Shown: one piece after another, positions 1 through 9,572 of the stretch | How the letters are laid out: each line of letters begins with the position of its first letter | Position numbering within the stretch: position 1 is the first letter of the stretch | The notes under the pieces: generated by a model | Told to the model about the DNA's origin: nothing | Database searches by the model: none | The model's input: only the letters and a program-made list of their open reading frames with translations | Assembly (NCBI GenBank): GCA_017449265.1 | Contig: JAFSJW010000089.1 | Location: 105,673 to 169,672 of the forward strand | Direction: 5' to 3' | Source of the DNA: Treponema sp. | Lineage (GTDB): Bacteria > Spirochaetota > Spirochaetia > Treponematales > Treponemataceae | Length of the DNA: 64,000 nucleotides | Position numbers and translations under genes: made by a program

Positions 1-219
1 GGCTTTTTTTGCGTTGTTGTATTTTGCTTCGGCAACTATGTCCTGCGCATCTTCTTTTACAGACTCAGCAAATGCGCAAGCCTCATCCTTAAGCTGCAAT
101 CCTTTTCCAACAACAGCCGCGCAAGCCTTTTTGAAAGCTGGATTTTTTACCAACGAAACTGCCGCAACGCCAGCTGCAACACCAAGACCAAAAGCTACCC
201 ATTTGTTAGAAATTGACAT
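1..219 (-). CDS. DUF6110-like small membrane-anchored protein (partial, C terminus outside window)
   Basis: Only the first 73 residues are present; the frame is open through base 1. The ATG is chosen because GAGGTGAG lies just upstream. Residues about 8-24 (FGLGVAAGVAAVSLV) form one hydrophobic segment, followed by a helical, acidic tail with the motif KGLQLKDEA and then EDAQDIVAEAK. This resembles the uncharacterised DUF6110 family as I recall it; the match was not checked. Function is unknown. The promoter carries two copies of the TetR-type repeat found before other genes here, so the gene probably belongs to that regulon. The TetR gene lies directly upstream on the same strand. Confidence 0.7.
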   Translation of the reverse strand, partial: MSISNKWVAFGLGVAAGVAAVSLVKNPAFKKACAAVVGKGLQLKDEACAFAESVKEDAQDIVAEAKYNNAKKA

Positions 220-243
220 AATCTCACCTCGAATCAATAAAAT

Positions 244-294
244 ATAACAATGTTTTATAGCAATGTTATAGCACAAAAATCATTTTCAAGTCAA
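244..294 (-). promoter_or_regulatory. Promoter of the DUF6110-like gene with two TetR-type half-palindromic sites
   Basis: On the minus strand, a -35 TTGACT (289-294) and a -10 CTATAA (266-271) are 17 bp apart. Two imperfect copies of ATAACA-N-TGTTAT lie at 257-269 and 244-256, overlapping the -10 and the transcription start. A repressor bound there would block initiation. Confidence 0.6.
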
Positions 295-303
295 TCAAAT
301 TTT

Positions 304-915
304 TTAATTCAGCCTAAGCACACTCTGCCAGCCAGCCTCATAGAAATCGTGGATTTTTTGGGCGCATTTTATGCCTTCGCTAAACGGAACATCGTGAACA
401 ATCAGCTCGAACACAGCCGCAAACTCGCCAGAAATAATTATATGCTCCAAAGTCGGGTCGAATGCGTAGGGGTTGTACCCCTGCATCTCCATTTCCTTGT
501 AAAAAATGTGCGTAATTTCAATTTCCTGAGCCACAAGATTATGGACAAAATCTTCAAACCCTGTTCCGTCGCTCGCATTCAAAATCAAGCGAAAAGCATC
601 TTTGTGATTGAAAGCATATTCGTAAATCTGAACGATTCCCTGCTTTGAGAAAGTCGCCATATTGTCTGCCCACTGATTTTTTGGAAGTTCCATGAACTGG
701 CTGATAAGTGAGCTAAAAATATTTGCGACATTATCCGCATGAGGCTTTACCAGAGCCGAAAAAAGCTCTTCTTTACTTTTGTAATAGCCGTAAAATGCAC
801 CAGTCGTAACTCCAGCCTTTTTGACAATTTCACGAAGCGACGCTCCGCGGAATCCTTTTTCCAAAAATTCCTGAATCGCAATCTCGTGGATTTTTTGCAA
901 AGTGTTTTCTGCCAT
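304..915 (-). CDS. TetR/AcrR family transcriptional regulator
   Basis: Predicted one-component repressor of 203 residues, the normal family size. The N-terminal helix-turn-helix (about residues 8-52) ends in the family signature TTGAFYGYYKSKEELF; the remainder is the variable ligand-binding and dimerisation domain, whose inducer cannot be told. It lies between the DUF6110-like gene (same strand, downstream) and a divergent methyltransferase gene, both of which carry ATAACA-N-TGTTAT sites, so it is a likely regulator of both. The second TetR gene at 10.2 kb sits beside the same kind of site, so which protein binds which site is open. No clear Shine-Dalgarno sequence precedes the ATG. Confidence 0.9.
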   Translation of the reverse strand: MAENTLQKIHEIAIQEFLEKGFRGASLREIVKKAGVTTGAFYGYYKSKEELFSALVKPHADNVANIFSSLISQFMELPKNQWADNMATFSKQGIVQIYEYAFNHKDAFRLILNASDGTGFEDFVHNLVAQEIEITHIFYKEMEMQGYNPYAFDPTLEHIIISGEFAAVFELIVHDVPFSEGIKCAQKIHDFYEAGWQSVLRLN

Positions 916-957
916 GAGAAAAGTATAGGAGAAGAACTTAGTCTATGCAATTATATT

Positions 958-994
958 AGAGCTGTTCGGAAAACTGAAGTTTCCTAGCAGCTCT
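958..994. repeat. Dispersed hairpin element, copy 1 (terminator-like)
   Basis: Outer arms AGAGCTG/CAGCTCT enclose GGAAA-ACTGAAGT-TTCC, followed by ATTTTT on the plus strand. The ACTGAAGT core recurs in other intergenic hairpins of this window (5761, 19119, 27850, 51287). Confidence 0.6.
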
Positions 995-1044
995 ATTTTT
1001 ATGCTTGGTCTTCACAGGAATCTTAGAGAAAAGAAATAATACGA

Positions 1045-1104
1045 TTGACAAATGTAACAATGTTATATAAACTCGCATTAAAAATCCAGTTAGTTATAAC
1101 TAAC
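1045..1104 (+). promoter_or_regulatory. Promoter of the LCM-type methyltransferase with TetR-type operator and GTTAGTT palindrome
   Basis: TTGACA (1045-1050) is followed by GTAACA-A-TGTTAT (1054-1066), which fills the spacer up to a TATAAA-like -10. A second, perfect 16-bp palindrome GTTAGTTATAACTAAC lies at 1089-1104, between promoter and start codon. The same two-part layout precedes the ABC exporter at 5.85 kb. Confidence 0.65.
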
Positions 1105-1121
1105 AAAAAAGGACAAAAAAA

Positions 1122-1916
1122 ATGAATATTAATCTTGGAGATGTAGAAACAACAGCCCTTATTCCAGTGGCAATCAAGGCAGCAGAAACTTTGCGCAAAA
1201 ATCCCCGCGTACGGGACGAAATTGCCGTGGAGATGATAAAAACACTCGGAATCGACACTAAGCCATTTGACAAATTTATGTCACACGAGGGCGTAATTGC
1301 CAGAACAGTAATGCTGGACCGCATGGTAAAAGATTTCATTGAAAAAAATCCTTCCGCCGTAATCGTGAACATGGGTGCAGGATTTGACAACCGTTTTTCC
1401 CGTGTAGACAACGGCCGGGTCGTCTGGTTCGATTTGGACTTGCCGGATTCAATAGAGCTTCGTAAAAAAGTTTTTAGTGAGCGCGCGAGAGTTTCAATGC
1501 TTTCGGGAAGCGTTCTTGAAGACGGATGGTGTGCGGCTGTAAAGGCAGAAATAGCAAAAACTAACTCAAAAGTGCTTTTCCTTGCCGAAGGGCTTTTTAT
1601 GTACTTCACCCTCGAAGAAATCAAAAAACTTCTTTCTATATTAAGAACAAATTTCCAAAACGGCACGTTGATTGCAGAGCAGAACAATCCTCTCATGGTA
1701 AAAAATCAAAAATATCACGACACGGTAAAAAATACCAAGGCAGTCTTTAAAAGCGGAACTTGGAGCGGTCAGGAAATCGCTGATTTATGCCAAGAAATCC
1801 GTTTTGTTGAAGAACACAGCTTTAACGAAGAGATGAAAAAGCACTCTATTCGGGGCTGGCTTTTTGCAAAACTTCTTCCAAAGATGAACGACCGCTGGGC
1901 TGTTTTTGAATGGTAG
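1122..1916 (+). CDS. Class I SAM-dependent methyltransferase, LCM/PPM1 (polyketide O-methyltransferase-like) type
   Basis: A 264-residue protein of the leucine-carboxyl-methyltransferase-like family, which methylates carboxyl or hydroxyl groups using S-adenosylmethionine; the substrate is unknown. SAM-binding motif I is VNMGAGFDNRF (about residues 83-93), the acidic loop after strand 2 is WFDLDLP, and the family motif FLAEGLFMYF follows at about residues 150-160. The N-terminal VRDEIAVEMIK and RTVMLDRMV segments also fit. The start codon follows a weak AAGGAC. It is transcribed from the operator-bearing promoter at 1045, divergently from the first TetR gene, which suggests induction together with the exporters downstream. 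Confidence 0.8.
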   Translation: MNINLGDVETTALIPVAIKAAETLRKNPRVRDEIAVEMIKTLGIDTKPFDKFMSHEGVIARTVMLDRMVKDFIEKNPSAVIVNMGAGFDNRFSRVDNGRVVWFDLDLPDSIELRKKVFSERARVSMLSGSVLEDGWCAAVKAEIAKTNSKVLFLAEGLFMYFTLEEIKKLLSILRTNFQNGTLIAEQNNPLMVKNQKYHDTVKNTKAVFKSGTWSGQEIADLCQEIRFVEEHSFNEEMKKHSIRGWLFAKLLPKMNDRWAVFEW

Positions 1917-1945
1917 GAAGCCGGGTGCGCTAGGAGATGTGAAAA

Positions 1946-2107
1946 ATGGCTTTTACTGATAATTTTGGAAATCCCAAAGGGCTTTTTCCCTGCATGACAC
2001 GCTACACTGTCTTCCAAATTAAAGAGATGATGGAAAATGCAGGTTTTTCCTATGTTTCTTTTACTGAAAAAGGAAGTTTATTTTGTGTAAAAGGTAGTAC
2101 AAAATGA
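1946..2107 (+). pseudogene. C-terminal remnant of a class I methyltransferase (53 residues)
   Basis: A 53-codon frame starts with ATG nine bases after AGGAG and ends in an ATGA overlap with the next methyltransferase. Its sequence (MTRYTVFQIKEMMENAGF, then GSLFCVKG) looks like the last two strands and helix of a UbiE-type methyltransferase, with no SAM-binding part. It is most simply the tail of a decayed gene kept in the operon; a small translated coupling peptide is the alternative. Confidence 0.5.
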
Positions 2108-2703
2108 AAAAATCAATCTGGGACATATTCGCTCCGATTTACGAGCGGGCAATGAAAAGTCAGAAAAATATTTACGATTTTCTTTACAGACAGATTTCAA
2201 TATCTTGTTTTGACAAAACAGTTCTGGAGCTTGCGACAGGTCCCGGAATGATTGCGCGGCACATAGCCCACAGTGCAAAAAGCGTAGTTGCAACTGATTT
2301 TGCCCCAAAGATGATTGAAACAGCAAAAAAGAAAGGAGTTCCGCAAAATGTGACTTTTGAGACTGCCGATGCCACAAATCTTTCATATAAAGATGATTTT
2401 TTTGATGTGGTCGTAATTGCAAACGCCCTTCACATTATTCCAAATCCAGAAAAAGCTCTTAGAGAAATCAGCCGTGTTCTAAAAGCAGACGGAATCTTGA
2501 TTGCACCAAATTTTATTGAACGGGAAAAAGGAAAGAAAAATCTCTGGCAAAAAATCCTCACTTTAGCTGGTATAAAATTTGCCCATGAATGGACTTCAAG
2601 CGAATACAAGTCTTTTCTGGAAGAAAACGGCTGGAAAATCACAAAAAGCCAAGTCCTAAAAGGCAGAATCGATTTGTTTTATACAGAATGTATGCGAAAG
2701 TAA
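2104..2703 (+). CDS. Class I SAM-dependent methyltransferase (UbiE/Methyltransf_11-like)
   Basis: A 199-residue small-molecule or lipid methyltransferase; substrate unknown. Motif I is VLELATGPGMIARHI (about residues 40-54), the acidic residue after strand 2 is in VVATDFAPKMIE, motif II/III is the DDFFDVVVIANALHIIPNPEKAL stretch (about 96-118), and a post-motif LKADGILIAPNF follows. It overlaps the remnant before it by ATGA, so it probably shares the operator-controlled transcript of the LCM-type methyltransferase. The gene ends just before the enolase promoter region. Confidence 0.85.
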   Translation: MKKSIWDIFAPIYERAMKSQKNIYDFLYRQISISCFDKTVLELATGPGMIARHIAHSAKSVVATDFAPKMIETAKKKGVPQNVTFETADATNLSYKDDFFDVVVIANALHIIPNPEKALREISRVLKADGILIAPNFIEREKGKKNLWQKILTLAGIKFAHEWTSSEYKSFLEENGWKITKSQVLKGRIDLFYTECMRK

Positions 2704-2705
2704 TA

Positions 2706-4187
<1,482 letters not shown>

Positions 4188-4199
4188 AGATATTTTCTT

Positions 4200-4236
4200 C
4201 CCCCTGCAGTCCATAGCGCAGGGGGTATTTATTATT
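4200..4236 (+). terminator. Rho-independent terminator after enolase
   Basis: An 8-bp stem CCCCCTGC (4200-4207)/GCAGGGGG (4218-4225), 10-nt loop, then TATTTATTATT. Confidence 0.8.
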
Positions 4237-4314
4237 ATGCCGCTGATTTCCTGCAAGGTCTTTTCTTGATGAAGCTTCTTTTATTCCGTATAATGTTTTA
4301 AAGGTCAAACAGCT

Positions 4315-5745
4315 ATGGAAATGACAGTAGATTTATTTGACAGCATCATCAACACTTCACAAGATTGTGTATTCTGGAAAGATAAAAACAGACGCTTTTT
4401 GGGGGTAAATCAGGCTTTTCTTGACTATTACGGATTTAAATCAGCGGATGTACTTATCGGAAAAAATGATGAAGAAATGGGCTGGCATTCTGATCCGGAA
4501 CCTTTCATGCAGGATGAACTTCGAGTTCTTTCAGGTAAAAGCACTTACAAAGTCCAAGGAAAATGCATTATCAAAGGCGAAGAAAGGGATATTATCGCTT
4601 CAAAACGCCCCCTTTATAAAGAAGATGAAATCGTCGGTCTTGTCGGAAGTTTTGTTGACATAACCGAAGTAATCCGCAGAAAAGAAAAAAATGACGGGTC
4701 CCAAGTTCTTTACCCACTTGAAAAGCTAAGAAAATTCAGCTTCTTTGATAAAATAATCGATGAAATCAGCCTTGAAGAAATTCTGGACCCGCTCACAGGA
4801 ATCTTAAACCGCTCCTATGCCATGAAATTTGTCCGTTCCCTAATCAAAGAAAAGACTCCCTTTACTTTTTCGATAATTGACTTGGACAATTTCAAATTCA
4901 TTAACGACACTTACGGTCACACAGCAGGGGACAAGGTCTTATCAACCGTTTCCAAAAAACTTGCTGAATATACCGATGGATTTGCACTTGCAGGAAGGTT
5001 CGGTGGTGACGAACTGCTATTAATCGATTTGAAAAATATCACTGCAAAAGAAAAGAAACACTTTTTTGAAAATCTCTACGGAACATCAAAGACTCTTAGA
5101 AACGACATTCACTTTGAAAACGGTGCCGCATTTGTGACAGGAACATCCGGCTGTGCTTCATTTCCAAAAGACTCAGACAATTTTTCAGATTTGTTCAGTT
5201 TAATCGATAAAATGCTCTATCTCGGCAAAAATATGGGACGCAACTGCTATAAAATTTATGACGAGGAAAAGCATAAATATGTCGAAATCCGAAAAATCGC
5301 CAAAAACGGCATTTTCAAGAACATGTACAAACTACGGACCGATATAGAATCTGAAAAAGGCTTTGAAAGCAAACTGAAAAAAGTCACGCCTCTGCTTTGT
5401 GAAATCTTGCAGATTCCAGATTTTTATTATGTTACATCGGACGGAATAATGCACTCCGTCACGGATAAAACTTTTCTTGCCGATGCAGGCGACTTATCAA
5501 GAATTATGGAAGAAGATTTATTTTCACAAGGTTCTTTGGACTTAATAAAAAAACATTCTCCAAGTTTCTACAAGATTCTCCTTTCCAACGGCTTTGAATC
5601 ATTTTTAATTTCCAGAATCCGAAAAAATGACAAAATCAAAGGCTATCTGGTCTGTGCCGTAGAACGAAGCCTTAGAATCTGGCAGGAAAATGAGTGCGCA
5701 ATACTTTATTATCTTGCAGAACTTTTGTCTGACGAAACAATATAG
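4315..5745 (+). CDS. PAS-GGDEF diguanylate cyclase with extra C-terminal domain
   Basis: Predicted cytoplasmic cyclic-di-GMP synthase of 476 residues. Residues about 5-120 form a PAS sensor domain (DCVFWKDKNRRFLGVN, FVDITEVI). The GGDEF domain covers about 155-315 with IIDLDNFKFINDTYGH and an active-site GGDEL at 230-234. The variant ends in Leu, which is known in active enzymes. No RxxD inhibitory site is present just before the motif, so product inhibition is not expected. The last ~150 residues match nothing I recognise. There are no membrane segments, so it likely senses an intracellular cue. A hairpin element follows the gene. Confidence 0.88.
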   Translation: MEMTVDLFDSIINTSQDCVFWKDKNRRFLGVNQAFLDYYGFKSADVLIGKNDEEMGWHSDPEPFMQDELRVLSGKSTYKVQGKCIIKGEERDIIASKRPLYKEDEIVGLVGSFVDITEVIRRKEKNDGSQVLYPLEKLRKFSFFDKIIDEISLEEILDPLTGILNRSYAMKFVRSLIKEKTPFTFSIIDLDNFKFINDTYGHTAGDKVLSTVSKKLAEYTDGFALAGRFGGDELLLIDLKNITAKEKKHFFENLYGTSKTLRNDIHFENGAAFVTGTSGCASFPKDSDNFSDLFSLIDKMLYLGKNMGRNCYKIYDEEKHKYVEIRKIAKNGIFKNMYKLRTDIESEKGFESKLKKVTPLLCEILQIPDFYYVTSDGIMHSVTDKTFLADAGDLSRIMEEDLFSQGSLDLIKKHSPSFYKILLSNGFESFLISRIRKNDKIKGYLVCAVERSLRIWQENECAILYYLAELLSDETI

Positions 5746-5760
5746 TCATTTTTAATAGAG

Positions 5761-5789
5761 CTGTTCGGAAACTTCAGTTTTCCGAACAG
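5761..5789. repeat. Dispersed hairpin element, copy 2
   Basis: Perfect inverted repeat CTGTTCGGAAA (5761-5771)/TTTCCGAACAG (5779-5789) closing on a short loop. It belongs to the same family as the hairpin at 958 and may end the GGDEF transcript, though the T-run is weak. Confidence 0.6.
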
Positions 5790-5847
5790 GAGTAATCAAC
5801 TAAAGAATGTTTAAAAATCATCCCGTAGCAACAAGCTCTTATAGTGC

Positions 5848-5902
5848 TTGACAAATATAACACTGTTATATTATATTCTTTTCCTAGTTAGTTACAACTA
5901 AC
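5848..5902 (+). promoter_or_regulatory. Promoter of the ABC exporter pair with TetR-type operator and GTTAGTT palindrome
   Basis: TTGACA (5848-5853), then a perfect TATAACA-C-TGTTATA (5856-5870) within the spacer before a TTATAT-like -10. GTTAGTTACAACTAAC lies at 5887-5902, directly before AGGAG and the start codon. The layout is the same as upstream of 1122. Confidence 0.7.
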
Positions 5903-5912
5903 AGGAGATTGT

Positions 5913-7730
5913 ATGTCAGAAAAAAAATCACTTCTTACATGGATTTTCACATTCGCAGGAGAAAAAAAGACCGCCTATTTTGCGAGCATTTTCTTTGCCC
6001 TACTTAAAGTTGCCTGCGGAATCGTCCCTTACATTCTGATTGCAAGCATCGTGCAAGAGCTTCTTTCAGGAGTGCGTGACTGGAATCTGTATTTTCAAGA
6101 GTGTGTTATCATCGCGCTTTTCTGGGCGGGAAACGCTTTCTTCCACATGATTTCAACTACGCTCAGCCATGTCGCAACCTTCAATGTTCTTGCAAATATC
6201 AGGAAAAAATTATGCGACAAACTCACACGAGTTCCGCTCGGCTCTGTGCTTGATATGCCTTCAGGCACGCTCAAAAATATCCTGATTGAGCGGATTGACA
6301 GCATGGAAACGACTCTCGCGCACATCTTGCCTGAATGGACAAGCAATCTGCTTCTTCCGCTGGTAATGTTCGCCTACCTTTTTCACATCGACTGGCGGAT
6401 GGGACTTGCCTCACTTGCGACTCTTCCGATTGGTATAATTTCCGCTTCTTTTATGATGACAAACATGACCGAGCGGTTCAACAATGCCATTGAAAAGACA
6501 AAAATCCTCAACGACACGGCGGTGGAATACATCAACGGAATCGAAGTTATCAAGGCTTTCGGAAAATCAAAATCATCCTATGAAAAATTCGTCACAGCCG
6601 CCCGCGAAGGTTCTGACTGCTATGTTGAATGGATGCGCGACTGTATCTGGCCTTTTACGATTGCCTTTGTGATTGCGCCCTCTACCCTGCTTTCAGTTCT
6701 TCCGATTGGAGGATTTTTCTTTTTGAACGGAACTCTTTCGGCAGTCAATTTTATCACAATCATAATTCTTTCCATGAGCGTGATTCAGCCTTTGCTTACG
6801 GTTTATTCCTACCACGACGACATTGCAAAAGCAGGAGTAATTTTTGGTGAAGTCGGTGGAATCATGAACATGGTGGAACTTTCCCGCCCGGAAAAAGATG
6901 CAAAAAAGCCTTCGGACAATTCGATTGTGCTGAAAGATGTACACTTTGGATATCATAGGGAGGGGGAAAGCCTTCCCCTCGCTCCAGCCGACAAGTCGTC
7001 TTCCGCTACCCCTTCGCCTAGGGGTTCCACCCCTAAAACCCCGGAAATTTTGCACGGAATCAGTATGACTCTTCCGCAGGGCTCTTACACCGCCTTTGTG
7101 GGGCCGAGTGGCAGCGGAAAGTCTACAATCGCCCGCCTTATCGCCTCTCTCTGGGATGTGGACTCAGGCTCAATTGAAATCGGCGGAGTGAACATTAAAA
7201 ATCTTTCGCTTGAAGAATACAACCGCCGCGTAGCTTATGTCAGCCAGGACAACTTTCTCTTTGACTTGAGCGTGCGCGAAAATATCCGGCTTGGTCGTCT
7301 TGAGGCCACAGATTCCGAAGTTGAGGAAATTGCCAGAAAGTCCGGCTGCTACGACTTTATCATGAGCCTTGAAAAGGGCTTTGACACAATCGTTGGCGGA
7401 AGCGGCGCACATTTAAGCGGCGGAGAACGGCAGAGAATCGCAATCGCCCGCGCAATGATGAAAGATGCGCCAATCGTAATCCTAGACGAAGCAACGGCCT
7501 ATACAGACCCAGAAAACGAAGCAATCATTCAGCAGAGCGTAGCCCAGCTCGTAAAGGGCAAAACGCTGATTGTAATCGCGCACAGGCTTTCCACGGTAAA
7601 AGATGCCGATCAGATTTATGTCATAAAAAACGGCAGGATTGATTCACACGGTACGCATGAGGAACTTTTTGCCCAGAACGGCTTGTACAATTCAATGTGG
7701 GAAGCACATGTACAGAGTAAAGACGAGTAG
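5913..7730 (+). CDS. ABC exporter half-transporter (TMD-NBD), first subunit
   Basis: A 605-residue fused permease/ATPase, predicted to pair with the next gene as a heterodimeric exporter for a drug, lipid or peptide. Six membrane helices cover about residues 15-310; the ATPase domain begins near 338. Walker A is GPSGSGKST, the signature is LSGGERQR, Walker B is IVILDEATAYTDPE and the H-loop is IVIAHRLS. An unusual proline/serine-rich insert of about 30 residues (349-377; DNA 6957-7043) sits between the first two strands of the ATPase domain, just after the A-loop Tyr (HFGYH), and its DNA looks like a palindromic repeat. Expression probably follows the TetR-type operator upstream. Confidence 0.9.
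   Translation: MSEKKSLLTWIFTFAGEKKTAYFASIFFALLKVACGIVPYILIASIVQELLSGVRDWNLYFQECVIIALFWAGNAFFHMISTTLSHVATFNVLANIRKKLCDKLTRVPLGSVLDMPSGTLKNILIERIDSMETTLAHILPEWTSNLLLPLVMFAYLFHIDWRMGLASLATLPIGIISASFMMTNMTERFNNAIEKTKILNDTAVEYINGIEVIKAFGKSKSSYEKFVTAAREGSDCYVEWMRDCIWPFTIAFVIAPSTLLSVLPIGGFFFLNGTLSAVNFITIIILSMSVIQPLLTVYSYHDDIAKAGVIFGEVGGIMNMVELSRPEKDAKKPSDNSIVLKDVHFGYHREGESLPLAPADKSSSATPSPRGSTPKTPEILHGISMTLPQGSYTAFVGPSGSGKSTIARLIASLWDVDSGSIEIGGVNIKNLSLEEYNRRVAYVSQDNFLFDLSVRENIRLGRLEATDSEVEEIARKSGCYDFIMSLEKGFDTIVGGSGAHLSGGERQRIAIARAMMKDAPIVILDEATAYTDPENEAIIQQSVAQLVKGKTLIVIAHRLSTVKDADQIYVIKNGRIDSHGTHEELFAQNGLYNSMWEAHVQSKDE
6957..7043. repeat. Palindrome-rich repeat carried in frame inside the ABC ATPase domain
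   Basis: About 87 bp containing GGGGAA-AGCC-TTCCCC, CCCCT-TCGCCT-AGGGG and GGGG-TTCCA-CCCC. It is unlike the neighbouring coding sequence, encodes a Ser/Pro/Thr-rich stretch, and keeps the frame open. Confidence 0.5.
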
Positions 7731-7748
7731 CGAAAGGAGGATGCCAAA

Positions 7749-9545
7749 ATGTTTGAAATTTTACGGAACTTTTTTAATTTCTGCGATAAAGAAAATCGCA
7801 ATAAATTTTACGCTTCAATTGTTCTTGGAGTCGTGAATTCATTTTTTATGGCACTCAGAATTGCCGCAATAGCCGTGATGATGCAGGGACTAATCCGCAC
7901 CATTACGCAGGGAGAGCCGTTTACCACTCGCACAATATGGCTTTCGTTCGCAATTATGATTTTCAGCGTAACGGCTGCAATCATCACCAAAAAAACGATT
8001 TCCATGTGGCAGACCGAAGGCGGCTACCGCACCTGTGCCAAAAAACGCATCGAAATCGCCGAGCACCTTCGCTACATTCCCATGGGCTACTTCAACAAAA
8101 ACTCGCTCGGACAAATCACAAGCGTCACCACAAACACAATGGAACTCGTTGGCGATGTCGCAACTCGCGCCGTCATGCTGGTAATGCAGGGGCTTTTGGA
8201 CTCAGCCCTCATCATCGTGATGATTTTCTTTTTTGACGCTCGGATTGCCCTTGTCGCCCTGACAGGATTTTTGCTCTTCCAGGCGGTGAATGTCTTTATG
8301 AGGCTTTCCGTTCACGGCGTTTCCGAAGAAAAAAATATCGCCGACGAAAAACAGGTCAGTAAAATTCTCGAATACATTCAGGGAATCGCCGAAGTCCGCG
8401 CATACAATCTCACAGGCAGCCGAAGCGCAGAACTGAACACCGTAATCAATCAGGCGAAAAATGTCTGCCTCAAAATGGAACTTCGCTGCATTCCGATTGC
8501 CGCAATCCAGAGCCTTGTGGCAAAAATGAGCGGAGTGGCAATCATGCTCGCTTCCCTTTTCTTCTATCTACAGGGAACAATGCCGCTGGAAAATTGTGCA
8601 GTCATGCTGGTCTGTTCCTTCATGCTTTTTACAGCCCTGGAAGCCGGCGGAAACTACAGCGCGCTTTTGAGGACAATCGACATCGGCGTAAAAAAAGCAC
8701 AGGCAATTCTGGATGTTCCGATGATGAAGATTGAGGGTAGCGAGTCTCCGAGCAGCTGTGCTGCGAAGGCGGAAGCGAGCAAAGAACAAGGTCATTTCGG
8801 CAAAGTCAATGACCTTTCTGCCCGGGACATTTCATTTGCCTACGACAAGCGTAAAATCATCGACGGCGTTTCGCTTACGATTCCAGCCCGCACTACAACT
8901 GCAATTGTCGGACCTTCCGGCGGCGGAAAGACAACGCTTTGCCATCTTCTTGCCCGCTTCTGGGACGTTGATTCAGGAAGCGTCACCCTGGGTGGCAAAA
9001 ATGTGCGCGATTACGACATGGATTCGCTCATGAGCAATTTCAGCTTTGTTTTCCAGAATGTCTATCTTTTCCACGACACAATTGCAAACAATATCCGCTT
9101 TGGAGAGCCAAATGCTCCTATGGAACGCGTAATTGAAGCCGCAAAAAAAGCCTGCTGCCACGACTTTATCAGCTCCCTTCCGAACGGTTACGACACGGTG
9201 ATTGGCGAAGGCGGGGCAAGCCTTTCAGGCGGCGAAAAACAGCGAATCTCAATCGCACGTGCAATCATGAAAGATGCTCCGATTATCATTCTCGACGAAG
9301 CCACAGCAAACGTTGACCCGGAAAACGAGCGCGATTTGATGGAAGCCGTCCGTGAGCTCACCCGCGAAAAAACGGTAATCATGATTGCACACCGCCTAAA
9401 AACTGTACGCAACGCAGACCAGATTATCGTACTCGACAAAGGCAAAATCGCCGAGCAGGGAAAACACGACGAGCTTATGAAACTCAACGGAATCTACGCC
9501 CGCTTCATAGACAGCCGCAAAAAAGCGGTCAGCTGGAAAATATAA
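7749..9545 (+). CDS. ABC exporter half-transporter (TMD-NBD), second subunit
   Basis: A 598-residue fused permease/ATPase, 18 bp after the first subunit, with GAAAGGAGG before its ATG; the two should form a heterodimer. Membrane domain about residues 15-315. ATPase domain from about 355 with Walker A GPSGGGKTT, signature LSGGEKQR, Walker B IIILDEATANVDPE and H-loop IMIAHRLK. Both subunits keep the catalytic Glu after Walker B, so neither site looks degenerate. The linker between the domains (about 328-357) carries an odd stretch encoded by a repeat that contains the palindrome at 8788-8816. Confidence 0.9.
   Translation: MFEILRNFFNFCDKENRNKFYASIVLGVVNSFFMALRIAAIAVMMQGLIRTITQGEPFTTRTIWLSFAIMIFSVTAAIITKKTISMWQTEGGYRTCAKKRIEIAEHLRYIPMGYFNKNSLGQITSVTTNTMELVGDVATRAVMLVMQGLLDSALIIVMIFFFDARIALVALTGFLLFQAVNVFMRLSVHGVSEEKNIADEKQVSKILEYIQGIAEVRAYNLTGSRSAELNTVINQAKNVCLKMELRCIPIAAIQSLVAKMSGVAIMLASLFFYLQGTMPLENCAVMLVCSFMLFTALEAGGNYSALLRTIDIGVKKAQAILDVPMMKIEGSESPSSCAAKAEASKEQGHFGKVNDLSARDISFAYDKRKIIDGVSLTIPARTTTAIVGPSGGGKTTLCHLLARFWDVDSGSVTLGGKNVRDYDMDSLMSNFSFVFQNVYLFHDTIANNIRFGEPNAPMERVIEAAKKACCHDFISSLPNGYDTVIGEGGASLSGGEKQRISIARAIMKDAPIIILDEATANVDPENERDLMEAVRELTREKTVIMIAHRLKTVRNADQIIVLDKGKIAEQGKHDELMKLNGIYARFIDSRKKAVSWKI
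8731..8820. repeat. Palindromic repeat in frame in the linker of the second ABC subunit
   Basis: The right part is AAGGTCATT (8788-8796)...AATGACCTT (8808-8816), nearly the same as the intergenic GGTCATT-N11-AATGACC at 27980-28004. The left part contains GCAGC-TGT-GCTGC. Together they encode about 30 linker residues without breaking the frame. Confidence 0.55.
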
Positions 9546-9572
9546 AGAGTGCCGTCCTGATTCCTGTGGCAA

